From Alviniconcha marisindica (taxonomy: Eukaryota; Mollusca; Gastropoda; Provannidae): a stretch of 64,000 bases of DNA. Position 1 is the stretch's first letter. Each line of letters starts with the position of its first letter. The notes below the pieces were generated by a model. It saw only the letters and a list, made by a program, of their open reading frames with translations, was not told where the DNA came from and searched no databases. Below, piece by piece: positions 43,131 to 55,632 of the stretch. Both the position numbers and the translations under genes were made by a program. The stretch lies in NCBI GenBank assembly GCA_018857735.1, contig JABMCL010000958.1, forward strand, positions 831,001 through 895,000, in the 5' to 3' direction.

Positions 43131-46100
43131 ACATTTCCACACGTTTTGTATTGCCCATTAAACTCAGCGTTCTCCTAAACCGTTTGTGTGCTTGGATCTT
43201 GTTTACCGTTGTACCTCGACAGAAAAGAATTCCAGTGTCTGCGATCACGACAAGTGCTGTGTTCAGGTAAAGAAAGTGGATCTATCAGCACTACGCGGTA
43301 TCGCGGCTGGTACTACGACACAACCCGTCAGCACTTCGACACACGCTGGCTCTACGATGTGTCATCGGGTCGCTGCTGGCGGCAAAAATGTGGATCTGTC
43401 CACAAGTCGACGGCAGCGCCACCCCGAATCTGACAACAGCTGCTTAGTGCACATGTATTTTTAGTGTTTCTCTTTGTTTACTGGTGGTGAGACTCCGAAT
43501 GCCAGCGGAGCTTCGCAACACTGTTTTAAAAACTCTGTGGTTTTCTCTATCTGCGCCCCCTCCCTCATCCACCCCTCATACACTTGAGTCGAGGGGAAGG
43601 GAAGGGTGAGGGGAGGGAAAGTACTTCAGAAACGAAGGTAATTTGCCCCCCCACCCTCACCCCCTGTCCATACACTACTTCTTAAATTGGCTTTACGTCG
43701 GTTTCACTTGTGTGGTATCGACGAGCCACCCCCCCTCCCCCCACCCCCTACAACCCCTCCGCCCTCCCATACACTTGTCGCTGGGAAGTGAAAAGGGAAA
43801 AGGGAACCTCTCCAGGAACGAAGTGAATTCGCCCCCCCCCCCCCCCCCCCCCCCCCACCCGGCCCCATGTGTTCATCATTTCCTTCCCTTTCGTTCGTCT
43901 GTTTTTACTTTCTTTAGTTTTTCATTTTCATCTTTCTTCTGTCCTATTGTCTCACCGCCCCAACTTCTTTGAACGTACTGATTCATTACGTACCTATAAT
44001 GAGTTGGTAACTGGATTTCAGCGATGATGACAGAAAAGCAGTACTAAATCGGAAGTCGCCAACAACACGAAGGTCAGCGTATAAACGTTACTGCAAGACT
44101 TGTTTCATTTACGTTATGTACAGTCATGTCGTTTTGTGTACAGTTGCACAATCTTTCTGTGTTCACTTACCTCTTAATTTACTTGTGGGATACGTTCATG
44201 CCATTAAATACCAATATATCCGATTTAGATTGATAGTTTCTTTGTTCTATCCGACATTATTTGATTTAGTTTCATCTGGTTTCAGTGGAATCTCTCAGTT
44301 ATGCTTGTTTATGGCCAAGAGTCTGTAGAGACTGAGCCAGTTCTCCGCGATGAAAATAAAAGAAGAAGAAAAGAAACAGGAGGGGGAAAGAAAAAAAAAG
44401 AGTTCCGTCTTGATTCCAACGATTTTGGTTTTATAAAATATTTTGCTGGCGTAAGCAACATAAGCGGTTATAAAAGAAACGCCTGATATAATTTGAGTTG
44501 TCTGTTACAAGCGTACTTTCATTTGAGCACCAACGAAAATCTGTTCGTTAGCTGACAGTTTTTCCAGACCTATGGCATAATCAATTATGGCAGTGGTTGG
44601 AGGAAAGATGTCTTAAATCAGTGCTTGGAGTTTGACTGATTTGCAGTAGACGGGGCCAGGTCGAAGGAGAGTCAATTGGTAGCGTGGGGCGAGAGCACCC
44701 GCTCTTGAAAACCAAAAGCTAAGCAAGATCGAGCGTGGTCAACACTTGCGTGGGCGATCGTCACGTGCAAGGCTTTGCGCTCGCCCTCCAGGAGTCAGAC
44801 TCTGCGCGGCCGGACATGACCAACAGTCCTTTGGATGAAACTATGAACCGAGGTCCCCCGTGTTTAGAGGCAGACAAAAAGACCACATAGGCTACACCTG
44901 TAAAAGATTCTGTAGTCCGTGCCGCCCTCATGTAACCATCATACCGATGGACGGCGTTAAAAACCAAGTTCCTCCTCCTGAAGTCCATGTCACAGTTCAG
45001 TGGATTATGGAAACACCAAAATAACCCAGCATGCACTAAAAGTGTCAGCAGTCTTCAAAGTGTTGAAGCAGACCACCATACAGAAGAGGAAGAAGCTCGA
45101 GTTCGTTGATTCATTTATTCATTAAAAAGCGTGAGAGATGAAAGCAACAATACTGCCGTCCATTCAACGGACAAAACTCATCTCACTTTCCCGAATTTAA
45201 CCTGAAAATCCAATTGAAAAAGAAAAAGAAGACGAAGAAGAAAAAAATCGCGAAGGTAATAATAAGATTGTTTCACATGATTTTCCACGAATCTAATTTA
45301 ACGGAACCATTTCCTGCCTACACGGCCAGTCAGGCAAAAATATGGATCGGAAAATGAAGGGAATCAGCTCAGGAGGCGAGAGGTGTCAAAGTGTCAGCAC
45401 GTTCAAGTCACACGAACGTCCTGCACATGACGCAGGCAAAATTGAATTTTTTCTTTTTAGCTGAGCCTTTTTTCTTTTTAGCTGAGCCTTCTTAAAAAAA
45501 AAATTAACAAAATTTAGCACTCCACATATTTCTTTTTGTATGAAACAGGCAAAAATTAAGACAAAAATGTATTATAATGCAAGGAAAATATTTTACTTGC
45601 TCATTAAAGATTGATATATTTCTTAAAAAATTGTGAGTGATTTTCGGCTTACGATTTTTGGTTTGTTCAAAATAACAATGCATAATTTGAAGAATTTGTC
45701 AATTTCATTAAAAAACAACAACCTTTCCATAAAAAAACTGCCATGTTGTGACGTTGGTCACAAAAATAAACAAGTTAACAATTTGATAAATAAGGTAAAT
45801 GAAAACAAGAAACAAAAACGTATTGTTTTTGTGTCCTCCCTTCGCTAATAATTATTTCTTTTCTGGGCACTGCCTTCCTGTTTGGAATGCTCGACCGAAG
45901 GGAAAGCCTGGACTCTTCCAGAATGCAACCAGACAATCAGTCAAACCGGACATCTGAAAATGGACATCCAAATTCCAGTCGTTTCAGTTTCAGTTTTCGC
46001 TTCACATAAAATGATGCTTACGCCCAACACACAAAAACTGCGAATCTTCTGCAGTTCAAACCCCAATCCTTCAGTTGTACACTGGTGCAATAACAACGCG

Positions 46101-46198
46101 TTAGACTGACTCAGTGATGCCTTACGGCCACAGAAATTGTTTGGTTTATTAGGGATGGGGGAAGAGGGGGTTTGGGGGGGCTGGTGGTGGTGGTGGGA
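43129..46198 (+). other. No confident gene; one possible exon-like segment near 43200-43440
   Basis: 43200-43440 has two overlapping open frames and a GTGTTCAG-GTAAAG site that would serve as a donor at 43267, plus a candidate acceptor before 43220 (ACCTCGACAG). Neither frame is a family I know. The rest (C-rich blocks at 43640-43860, then AT-rich sequence) shows nothing. Confidence 0.25.
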
Positions 46199-46328
46199 AT
46201 GGGGGGGGGGGGGGGGGGGGGGGGGGAGGGGGGAGGGAATGAGAGCCCAGGTCTACCTCCCATTCGAAGCGTGTGTATTATAATTAGGGTTGCCTGCTAT
46301 TATATTTTTGACCAAACATCTCTTAGTT

Positions 46329-46404
<76 letters not shown>
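46199..46404 (+). repeat. Poly-G run and (GA)n microsatellite
   Basis: About 27 G at 46200-46226 in a wider G-rich tract, and about 37 GA units at 46331-46404. Confidence 0.95.
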
Positions 46405-46408
<4 letters not shown>

Positions 46409-46616
46409 TAAGTGTAGGCCTATGTAATCAGGTTGCCTGCTACCATACCTCCCACAGTTCAGAGCCAGATCAATAACGGGTTAACTGCCCGCAGCTATAA
46501 CCACGCACATTCCACAGTTCAGCTAATTTCAGTTCAAGATGGTATCTACGTGCTTGGAATTAAAGGCCCATAATTATGCTCACCAACCCGTCTCTCAGTG
46601 GTCCCCCCCAACGTTG

Positions 46617-46790
46617 CCTTTGAAACAGTTCCAATGTTCAAACACACAAAAGGTTAATAGGAACGCCAATTTAATACGAAAGTACAAAACATACGCGAAT
46701 TTTCGGGGTAACCCCCCTTTTCAAGCGACAAAATAAGAGTTAGACAACTGTTACACGGTGAAAAATGAAAATCAGGCATTGAAAACACCA
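46617..46790 (-). mobile_element. Diverged MITE-like copy
   Basis: Reads CAAACACACAAAAGGTT, AATTTTCGGGGTAACCCCC and AAGCGACAAAATAAG, the reverse of the family at 49177-49415. Confidence 0.65.
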
Positions 46791-46971
46791 CAACTGAAAC
46801 CGGATAAGTACATTTTCATTTTTTGAAATGTTTGGAAGTTGCAATGTTCGTCTGACTGAGAGTGGTGTTTTATCGGCATATTCCACAGTTCAAAGCTAGA
46901 CCGACCAATTAACTGTATGCTATGGGTTTGCCTGCTGTAATAACCACACGCCTCACTTCAGAACGTAAGTA

Positions 46972-47022
46972 AACATGGTGCTTAACGTCCACAGAAACCA
47001 CAAGGCTTATTAGGGACGGACT
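46972..47022 (-). mobile_element. SINE 3' module
   Basis: AAACATGGTGCTTAACGTCC, ACAGAAACCACAAGGC, TTATTAGGGACGG; nearly identical to 49456-49500. Confidence 0.75.
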
Positions 47023-47308
47023 TCAGAATGAGATCCGTAAGTGAATGTAGCCTGAATGCAGTCGGACGGGAAGCAAAGTGTTGCTGAACAAAAGAAAACT
47101 TAAAATCGGAAACAAAAGGACATGGCACCTGTTGGGCAGTTTAGTTCAGTTCAAGTATCTATCTACGCGCTCGGGAAAGCCTGTATACGCTCCACGCTGT
47201 CTCTCAGAAGTTTCCCCAGTGTTGCCTTTGAAACAGTTTCAATGTTTGTCTGACTGACGATGCCTCTTGTTTGTCTTTTCCAGAAAGATCGTTGAACGCT
47301 TCCCCTTT

Positions 47309-47428
47309 CTACGCCTCTCTCCTCCAGGCGATCGATGGGGTATACGGGGCGTTGACGATGTAAATCGTGGCGTAGGGGTCGGTGATGTAAACCCGGTTGC
47401 TGCATCTCGTTTCTTGGGTCACGGGGGT
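47309..47428 (-). other. Possible coding fragment
   Basis: A 39-codon stretch on minus ending in TAG, with strong C/G preference at third positions and a protein-like sequence (CSNRVYITDPYATIYIVNAP). There is no clear acceptor upstream and I cannot assign a family. Confidence 0.2.
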
Positions 47429-48550
47429 TCATAGGTTGCCCAGGTGTCTACACACCCGTTCTTTGGCGCAAGCGGACCAGGACACCACGCTCATCCAAGA
47501 ACTGACGCCATTGCAGTGTGTCTGTAAGCTAACTTGACCAAAGCGAGCCGTCGTGCAGCTTACTATACTTGCTCATTTACAGCCCAGGGCACGCGAAACG
47601 CCGACACGGTACCTGCCTGTTGTTGAACACCGCCGCGTCAAGGAAAGTAGAAGTTAATGGTCAGTATCACTGTCCTCCACACTCCCCGCCACAACCAGCT
47701 AAAGAGTTTTGTCGACGTCACAGTCTCTTCACTGACAGAGGGACGAAAGTCTTGGGCAGTTACAGCACCGTGGCGAGACTTTCCTTTTTGTTCTAATCAA
47801 TAATTCAAATCAAAGTTCCGCTCTTGGGCTCTTAATCTTCTGCGAATGCCCAGTGTCTAAAAGCTGATCAGGCAATATTGTGTTACTGTAGCCATTAGTG
47901 GACGTCTTTGTCCGGTGATTTTGATGGTTGGTTGTTCAGGGTTAGTCCTAATCTAAACACGATGCTGGCATTTTGACAGACGAGTTTACGATTCATTACA
48001 TGCTTTTCTCCGGCGTCTTAAAGGAACTGCCTGGCGAAAACACAGGATTAGAGGAAGTGATTTTTGTTGGGAATAGTTTTCCTTTGTTTTGACCCCTCTC
48101 CCTTTTTCTGAAAGCTGGGAATCCCCCACCACCCCCATCCTCCCGCTTCACAATACATAGCAAACGCATGCATTGGCATGAGATTATTTGAATGCCGCCG
48201 GCCATATCTGAAAAATAAACAGCCTCTGTCCTTGTAAAACACAAAGAACATCGTGTGACTCAAAATATTAGTTCGATCTTGGACCTTAACGTCACGCCAA
48301 CCGCACTCATAAACATATGCTGCACATCAGGAAAACGAGCGGATGTGGCACTGAAGCCTTGCGCATGTTCTTCGTGAAGATCAATAGACTGGTTCTCGAT
48401 ATTTAGGGGTCAAACAACCGTGAAGGTGATACCAGGGCGAAACGCAAGGCATCAAATCCAAGGTGAAAACTCCGACTCACCATCCACGTAACATGTCACT
48501 TTATGTTTAATGATGACCGAGGAAAACAGAGCTAAAAGAACCACAAAAGC

Positions 48551-48702
48551 AGAAATGGGAACGGTGCAATTCCTGACAATGAACCACTCAGGCAGAACTG
48601 GGAAAGGTGCAATTCCTGACAATGAACCACTCAGGCAGAAATGGGAAAGGTGCAATTCCTGATAATGAACCACTCAGGCAGATATGAGAAAGGTGCAATT
48701 CC
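48551..48702 (+). repeat. 43-bp tandem repeat, 3.5 copies
   Basis: GGTGCAATTCC recurs at 48563, 48606, 48649 and 48692. It lies in the loop of the surrounding inverted repeat. Confidence 0.95.
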
Positions 48703-48874
48703 TTACAGTAGGCGAACCAAACCAGGAGAGAAAAAAAAAGTCAAGTTGAATTTCAATTGGCTTACAAGTGTCTCATTAGCAGGTTGAACAGGCCCATCAG
48801 AAATTCGGGCCAGTGAGCGCAAAAATTCTTCATACCGGAAATCGGTATACCGAAAAGAAGTGATCTTTCTTTGA

Positions 48875-48926
48875 TGCAAACACGCAAAAGGTTCAAAAGG
48901 ACGCTATTTATTAGGACAATACAACT
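48875..48926 (-). mobile_element. MITE-like end fragment
   Basis: CAAACACGCAAAAGGTTCAA, then AAGGACGCTATTTATTAGGA and CAATACAA: the reversed 3' end of the family, next to the right arm of the fold-back arrangement. Confidence 0.75.
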
Positions 48927-49176
48927 CCCTCTTTTTTTCTTCTTCTTCAGATTTCGCCCTGGTATCACCTTCACGGTTGTCTGGGCACTAAATATCGAGA
49001 ACCAGTCTATCGATCTTCACGTTGAACATGCGCAAGATGTCAGTGCCACATCCGCTCGTCTTTCCGAAGTGCAACACATGTTTTTGAGTGTGCTTGACGT
49101 GACGTTAAGATCCACGGTCGAACTAATATTTTGAGTCACACGATATTCTTTTTGTTTCTTCCAAGATTCTTCCAAG

Positions 49177-49415
49177 CACTGGACAGGAAAACGACATAGC
49201 TCAACCAAAAACAGATAAGTAGTTTAGCTAGCTTTTGATCTCATTTTTCATCGTTTTTGACCATTTAGTTCTTGTTGACGTGTCGTTTTGTAGCTTGACA
49301 AAGGGGATTGCCCCGAACATTTGCTGGTTTTGTCTTGTCCTAATAAATAGAGTTCTTTTGAACCTTTTGTGCGTTTGGATCTCGTTTTAGAACGCTAACA
49401 GTCATTCTTGTTTCA
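49177..49415 (+). mobile_element. MITE-like element, nearly complete, lacking its 5' terminal repeat
   Basis: Body CACTGGACAGGAAAACGACA, CATAGCTCAACC, GTCGTTTTGTAGCTTGACAA, AGGGGATTGCCCCGAA, then the 3' end GTTCTTTTGAACCTTTT, GTTTGGATCTCGTTTTAGAA and CGCTAACAGTCATTCTTG, ending TTTCA. A reversed fragment of the same 3' end lies 250 bases upstream. Confidence 0.85.
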
Positions 49416-49455
49416 GACTTTTTTCTTTCTTTGATGGTTATGGACTGGAGTAGTA

Positions 49456-49505
49456 AACATGGTGCTTAACGTCCACAGAAACCACAAAGCTTGTTAGGGA
49501 GGGGG
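49456..49505 (-). mobile_element. SINE 3' module
   Basis: AAACATGGTGCTTAACGTCC, ACAGAAACCACAAAGC, TTGTTAGGGAGG, directly after the MITE-like copy. Confidence 0.75.
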
Positions 49506-49849
49506 AGAAGGGGAGTGGGAGGAGGTATGGAGGTGGGGGAAGAGGGAGATGAAACATTTATGGACTGAAACATTCTCTCCGGTCACGATCACTGCTGAGT
49601 GACTGATGAGCCCTCCTTCAGCGAAACCGGTCTGGCTGGCGATCAAAAACCAAAATCGGACCTTCTCGGGTTCAGTTCTGTCGCTAGTCACTCCTGTGGT
49701 GGTACGCCCCTTGCTGCGTCAAGTTTTGTCAAATATGATGCACTCTCTGCACATTTTGTCACACCGGCAGGCTTTATCACAACGTGGTGACAAATCGTGC
49801 CAAAAGGTTCACTCGCTGCACGATATGTCACTTCGCCAGCACGACTATA

Positions 49850-50055
<206 letters not shown>

Positions 50056-50269
50056 ATCCCCGCGTCAGTCAGTGTTAAACTGAAATTTTGTATTGCCGTG
50101 GGCAGACTACAAGGCTACTGCTGGCCTGTTTGTGAACTATGTCAAGTAATGGTCATATAGACACCGAGTGATCATGTGGTTTGATCGTGTGTTGTGTGTG
50201 TCCTGTAGATATGTTTGATTGAATGACTGGTATGGTTTGACGAGGCTGAAGGTAAACGTGGACTAACTT

Positions 50270-50400
50270 TGAGTGTGATGATGTTTTTGTTTATTTGCTT
50301 AGAATGTTTAATTGTACAGCGCCTAGTAAAGTTTATAGCATAATACATGTAATATGCGTCTAACAAGTTTTCGGTATTATCTATTATTATTTCGCTGACT
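50270..50400 (+). mobile_element. Possible LINE 3' tail
   Basis: TTTAATTGTACAGCGCCTAG, TAAAGTTTATAGCATAATAC, then ATT-rich sequence; it resembles the TGTACAGCGC end of 37785-38058. Confidence 0.4.
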
Positions 50401-50934
50401 ATTCTGTCAGGCCCTGTGGTTGAACTTCTTTTGCAAACCGTCACTACTGACTCAGACCAGTTTGGATCCTTTGCCAAAAAATAAAAACCCGCCGATATTT
50501 CTTTTTAATAATAGGAGGTTGCACAACTGTGTACACCTTGCTGCTTGCACCGCACAATGGCGTTACAAGCAAAGCAGAAAGTCGGTTCCTGACTGAAGTT
50601 TGCTAATTCAAAGTGGAAAAAACACAAACGTTCTTGGCTGTCAGCTTTGTTTTTAAATGCAGTTTATTTAACTCAAAAGGGGTGCGGCACTTTGATTGTA
50701 ACAAAACATCATTGACATAGTCGCGAAGCAAAGAAAATGAAAGAAGAGTCATTAGTTTATTATTCGCTGGACTTATCAAGTTTTAAAAGAACTGTGAGCA
50801 TTCTGCCGAGAAACGTTTAATTTACTGTTTCTGAAGTTCAACGACATCCACACTACAGGTGCTGAACATTTTAATCACTGTGCATTGTTTCGTTGTTCTT
50901 TACCGTTCTTACATTAATCAATACTATTACTCTC

Positions 50935-51085
<151 letters not shown>

Positions 51086-51398
51086 CATGTACTGATATCC
51101 AACTTAAAAAAGTTAAATAGGCTGCACGATTTGTCACTCTCTCGTTGGTAACACCTAGCTTGGTGACAAAACGTATCGCAGGCTTTCAGTTAGGATAGAT
51201 TGCACCTAGCGTAAAGAAAGGGCCCATATAGTTTTCCTTTCTCTCTCTGGCTCTTTAATGTGCAGACAGCTTTTAAAGGGATCGTTTACCGACTGGATGT
51301 AGAAGCACACAACGTACTAGATAGAGTTACCTCATCAAAAAGAGTGCGTTACTCTCTGGCGTAGCTAGATCTAGTTCTTTCCCTTTCGTAGTCGCGCT

Positions 51399-51404
<6 letters not shown>

Positions 51405-51434
<30 letters not shown>
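51405..51434 (+). repeat. (CT)n microsatellite
   Basis: About 15 CT units. Confidence 0.9.
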
Positions 51435-51438
<4 letters not shown>

Positions 51439-52104
51439 ATGCAACAGGTATGTGTACACAATGTTTTATATATAAAAAACGGAGCATTTGGTTCTAACAT
51501 GGCTTAGCCAACATCCATCAATTGCCGAGCGAAGACTACTAGCACTGAGCCTAAGCCTCACAGGAGCCAGCTCAACAGGCTACGCCAGTTTCTCGCCTGG
51601 AAGAGCCTGATGAGTCTCTCATCCGCCGTCTCGAAGCACTTCTCCGCTGAGTGACGCCCAGCAGGCGGCAGGCCAGGAGCACGTGCTAATTGGGGTGACC
51701 GTGGTGCACGTGCTGCTCTCCACGGCTCTGCTCAGCGGGCCCAAAACACACAATGGATTACCCTGGCTCCTTGGCGCGGGTGGGCGCAGAGACCGATACG
51801 CAGTTTTTCATCTCTGGGGTCCAGTTTTTAGCATGTGCGATTCATTACAGAACTTTGTTGATCCCTGGTGCAGTTACGGGTGTTTTAAGTTATGTCTTTT
51901 TCTTTTTGTTTTTTTGTTTCCCCTCTGGTTTAAATAACCGGTGAAACTGAGAGGAACCAAGTGTGTATAGTGTATGATGTGTTACACATCAACAGCAGCA
52001 GGACGGAATAGACCCACAGTTTAATTTTTTTTCTTCTCAGTCAGGGGCGTATGTAAAGTGGTATTGCTGTTGGCTGCGTAGTGTTTGTCAGTGTGTCGTG
52101 TGTC

Positions 52105-52162
<58 letters not shown>

Positions 52163-54079
52163 TCGAGTCCGCATGTAACCCCTCGGTCAACCTTGTACAT
52201 ATAAAAACACATATGCTATTTCAGCGATAAAACAGAGAAGTACCCAAAACAAGTTACCCGGGCTTCCAGCAGACACAGTTTCCAAAAACCTGCATATATA
52301 TCTTTCTTGAAGATATATTAGCTCCAAGGTCAACTCGAGGCCATTCTACTACACGGAATCAACAGGCAGAGTTGGTCCCCGAAGCGCAAATGAAACAATA
52401 CTATATTCGCGCAGTTGACACGGGTCAAACGTGCCCACCACTGATGCCTAGGCATATGCACTGAGCAGGAAGGACCCAGATATGAAGAATGAAAACAGAA
52501 GATGCGCAGGCATAAGGACCATTGAGATCCCGCTCACGGCAAAAGCGGAGAAAAAGTCGATATTTTGCTGAAAAGAAGGGGCAACGAAGGGGGTGTGGGG
52601 TGAGATGGGGAGTTGGGGTTGGGTGTGTGCTGGGAGGGGTGGGGGTGGGGAAGGGGGGAGGGGCGGGCGGGGGCACTAGGGGTATGCACAGAAAGAAACA
52701 TAAAAAAAAGAGAATTTGATTCGCAAACATCTTCGAAGAGGTCATTACCGGCCACACTTTCTCCTTACGCCCTGCTTCGTCCCAGATTCTGTAGTGACAG
52801 AGCGACGTTCTCCGGCAGTGAGTCACCGGCTCTTCGACAAAGCAAGCAGAAAATGAAAGGCTGCATGTCATATATACTTTCGGGGAATAGCATCGCTTAG
52901 TTCCGCCGCAACGACGGCTGTTGCCTGAGAACTTTTGGTTTTGCGTTTGGAGATTGTTGTGACATAGTCTTTGGGGAAAACAACAACAACAACAACAACT
53001 CGTCCTCTGGAAATGATACACGGAGAATCGCTGTAGCTACAGAACAGGCTGAATAATTCCAGTTGAAACAACGTGCTTCAAGAGTGTTGTTCATCTAAAG
53101 TTTGTACGAACATCGGTACCTTCAGCACACAGACTTCGTTCCCGGTGTCCGACAGCTCAGCCTTAAAAAGTTGGATTGTGTGTCTCAGGGAATCAGTGTC
53201 GAGGGAGGTCAATACTGCTGACGTTCCTACGACTGCACCATTCATCCCCGGCTATGATCGATCCACAAAGCATCCAGGGATTTTGGGTGCACCGGCCCCC
53301 CATAGAGATTCTTTGGTAATGGCCCAACCCGCCTCCCATACACGCAATCTTCAGGACGGGTCTTTCCCGGCTGATGTATGTCTCGGGCCGCGTGAAGATT
53401 GACTGACCAGGTCCAGGGAGACCCTGGGGTGGCCATTGGAAGCCAGGACCGATGGACTTCAGTGAAAATGGGCTTCAACAACAACCCTGAAAGGGAAGTA
53501 AACCTGATTGAGCAGAAGTAATACAACGTGGGATTTATCCACTACTGACCGCATTTGCCAGCGGTCATAAAGATGGCATCTTCTCCTGCCGTGTGTATGG
53601 AAGTCATTCCCAGAAAGCGTGGATGTTTGCTTTTCAGTCGTACACACCCCATCCTGTCCCTATTCTGGCCCTCACTTTCTTGACGCCTTTTTTCTTGCCC
53701 TCTCTTTACACTTCCGAAATCCTGCCAGCCAGCACTCCCAGTGGAAGGATACGGAACGGCAAATAGTTTGCGAGAACTCTCCGTTGATTTTATTTTTCAC
53801 AAGACTGGATATCATCCCCTCCTTTCATAGAAAGACGGAGTGGAGATTTGAGATGCCATCTGCTAGAGTGGCCAGCGCAAAACTGTCAGTATCCCGTAAA
53901 TGAGTCGTGTCTGAAAGTATTAACAGTTTCGTTTCTGCCCCCTGCCCAAATCAGTATGCTGGCTTAGTACGTGTAGATGAGAGTAGAAGAGTCCTGTGCT
54001 TTCATGCCTCCAGCACTTCAGCTCTTCCGAAACACAAGCCACTAGCGACGGCAGCTTTCCACGCCAGTCTATCTGCATC
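51435..54079 (+). other. No gene recognised; one (GT)n array
   Basis: A GT array lies at 52109-52160 and a G-rich block at 52580-52680. Open frames at 53073-53402 (plus) and 53242-53526 (minus) have no recognisable motif or splice context. Confidence 0.5.
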
Positions 54080-54290
54080 TGTAGTACATAGTATGCAGAT
54101 AGGGCAGTACATCTATAGTACATAGTACGCAGATAGGACAGCACATCTATAGTACATAGTATGCAGATAGGACAGTACATTTATAGTGCTTAGTATGCAG
54201 ATAGGACAGTACATCTATAGTGCACACTGTGATAGGACAGTACATCTATAGTACATAATTATAATGCAGATAGGACGGTACATCAATAGG
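54080..54290 (+). repeat. 34-bp tandem repeat, about six copies
   Basis: GCAGATAG recurs at 54095, 54129 and 54163 with CAGTACATCTATAGTACATA between; the last copies carry small changes. Confidence 0.93.
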
Positions 54291-54379
54291 AGACTTCGAA
54301 GCCGAGGATGTCGAACCCTGAAAGATGCCAGTCTGCGCTGCCCATTTCTGTAGCAAGCTCAGTGAATTTGTGAGGATGA

Positions 54380-54480
54380 TGCCTACCGATCCTAATGCAG
54401 AATCATTCTGGTGGTGACACTGCAGCGCCAGGCACACACACCCCTCTCCATTCCCCACCCTCCCTGGGATTCTGGTTCCC
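54380..54480 (+). mobile_element. SINE-related fragment
   Basis: TAATGCAGAATCATTCTGGT, GGTGACACTGCAGCG matches 24695-24721 and 9680-9715. Confidence 0.55.
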
Positions 54481-55335
54481 GCCAGTAAATCTTCAGCGTT
54501 AAATAGGTCTAACAGAGCTGAGCAGATACACAGGAGGAGACAAATCCGCTAAGTAAAACCAGAGCGTGGATGGCCTCGCGAAGGGAGAAAGGTGTACTGA
54601 TTTCGGAATCTGTACAAAGTGACCAAGCAAAGTTTTGCTCTTGTCTGAAGTTGTGCCAAGTAATCAAACAGCCGGTCTCGGTGAGATTTACCAGGGGCAG
54701 TTCAAAACGGAATGCCTGGTTGCTTGCAGTCATCACTTTTCTTGATATCTTGACAAAATTGATGCATCATGCTGGCGTTTTAGCAGGGAACCCCCCCCCC
54801 CCCCCCCCATCCCCGCGACAAGCGAAAGCTGAGTGATTTCATTTCTTTCGTCGTTTTAATAACGCCTGTCTGTTCGCTGCCTCAAAAAAGGGTCTACCCT
54901 AAATTTTTCACTTTGTTTTGTCTTGTTCATTACAATAAGCGTTTACATATAACTTATTGTGCGTTTTAATTGGTTCATTTTTTGGGTACTCAATTTAGCA
55001 TTTATATAAAAAGAATCGTATCGTTTATTATGTCCTGACAAAACGTGTTTCCCTTGTGCGCTTTGGGCTCACGTTAGGTGTAAGCGCCTTATAAATACCG
55101 TTTTACATTTCATTATATATAACCGCCGTGGTTGACTGGGTGTAAGAGAAACAAAAGCCATTTCCTTTCCTTTCTTGTTCTTTGGAGTTTATTTCCTGTA
55201 AATAATAATTATCTCCTACATCCCTGCGTGGTTTGCTGGAAAGCCGCAAGTCGCTCAAATCGCACTGACAGCTGGCTGTTAATAATTAGTTCTATTACTT
55301 GCTGATTCAAACTATCAGTCCCTCCCACATTTATC

Positions 55336-55440
55336 TGAAACAAGAATGACTGCTAGTGTTCTAAAACAAGACCAAAACACATAAAAGGTTTAAAAACAAC
55401 AAGAACACCCCCCCCCTAAAAAACAACAACAATAAAAAAA

Positions 55441-55488
<48 letters not shown>

Positions 55489-55632
55489 CAAAAAAAAGAA
55501 AAAAAAAGAAAGAAAGAAAAACCAACCCCAACAACAACAACAACAAAAACCGCTATTTATTAGGATAAATAAATAATGTATTTTGTCCTAATAAATAGAT
55601 TTCTTTGGAACCTTTCATGTGTTTGGACCTCC
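55336..55632. mobile_element. MITE-like palindromic relic split by an A-rich (CA)n block
   Basis: Starts TGAAACAAGAATGACTGCTA and continues AACACATAAAAGG; after an A/CA-rich stretch (about 55405-55548) it resumes CGCTATTTATTAGG, then the opposite orientation TTTTGTCCTAATAAATAG and CCTTTCATGTGTTTGG. So the left part is the reversed 3' end and the right part a forward 3' end, with the body lost. Confidence 0.65.

Larger units (their letters stand above)
48241..49155. mobile_element. Fold-back arrangement with about 204-bp arms
   Basis: Left arm 48241-48443 and right arm 48951-49155 are inverted copies (ATCGTGTGACTCAAAATATT, AGCGGATGTGGCACTGA, AGACTGGTTCTCGATATTTA, AACCGTGAAGGTGATACCAG). The arms contain the CAACCGCA-type repeat core. 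The loop holds a 43-bp tandem repeat and a MITE fragment. Confidence 0.85.

Noticed and set aside
52425..53021. 198-codon minus frame
   Set aside because: Passes through a C-rich low-complexity block and shows no known motif; composition outside the block is not coding-like.
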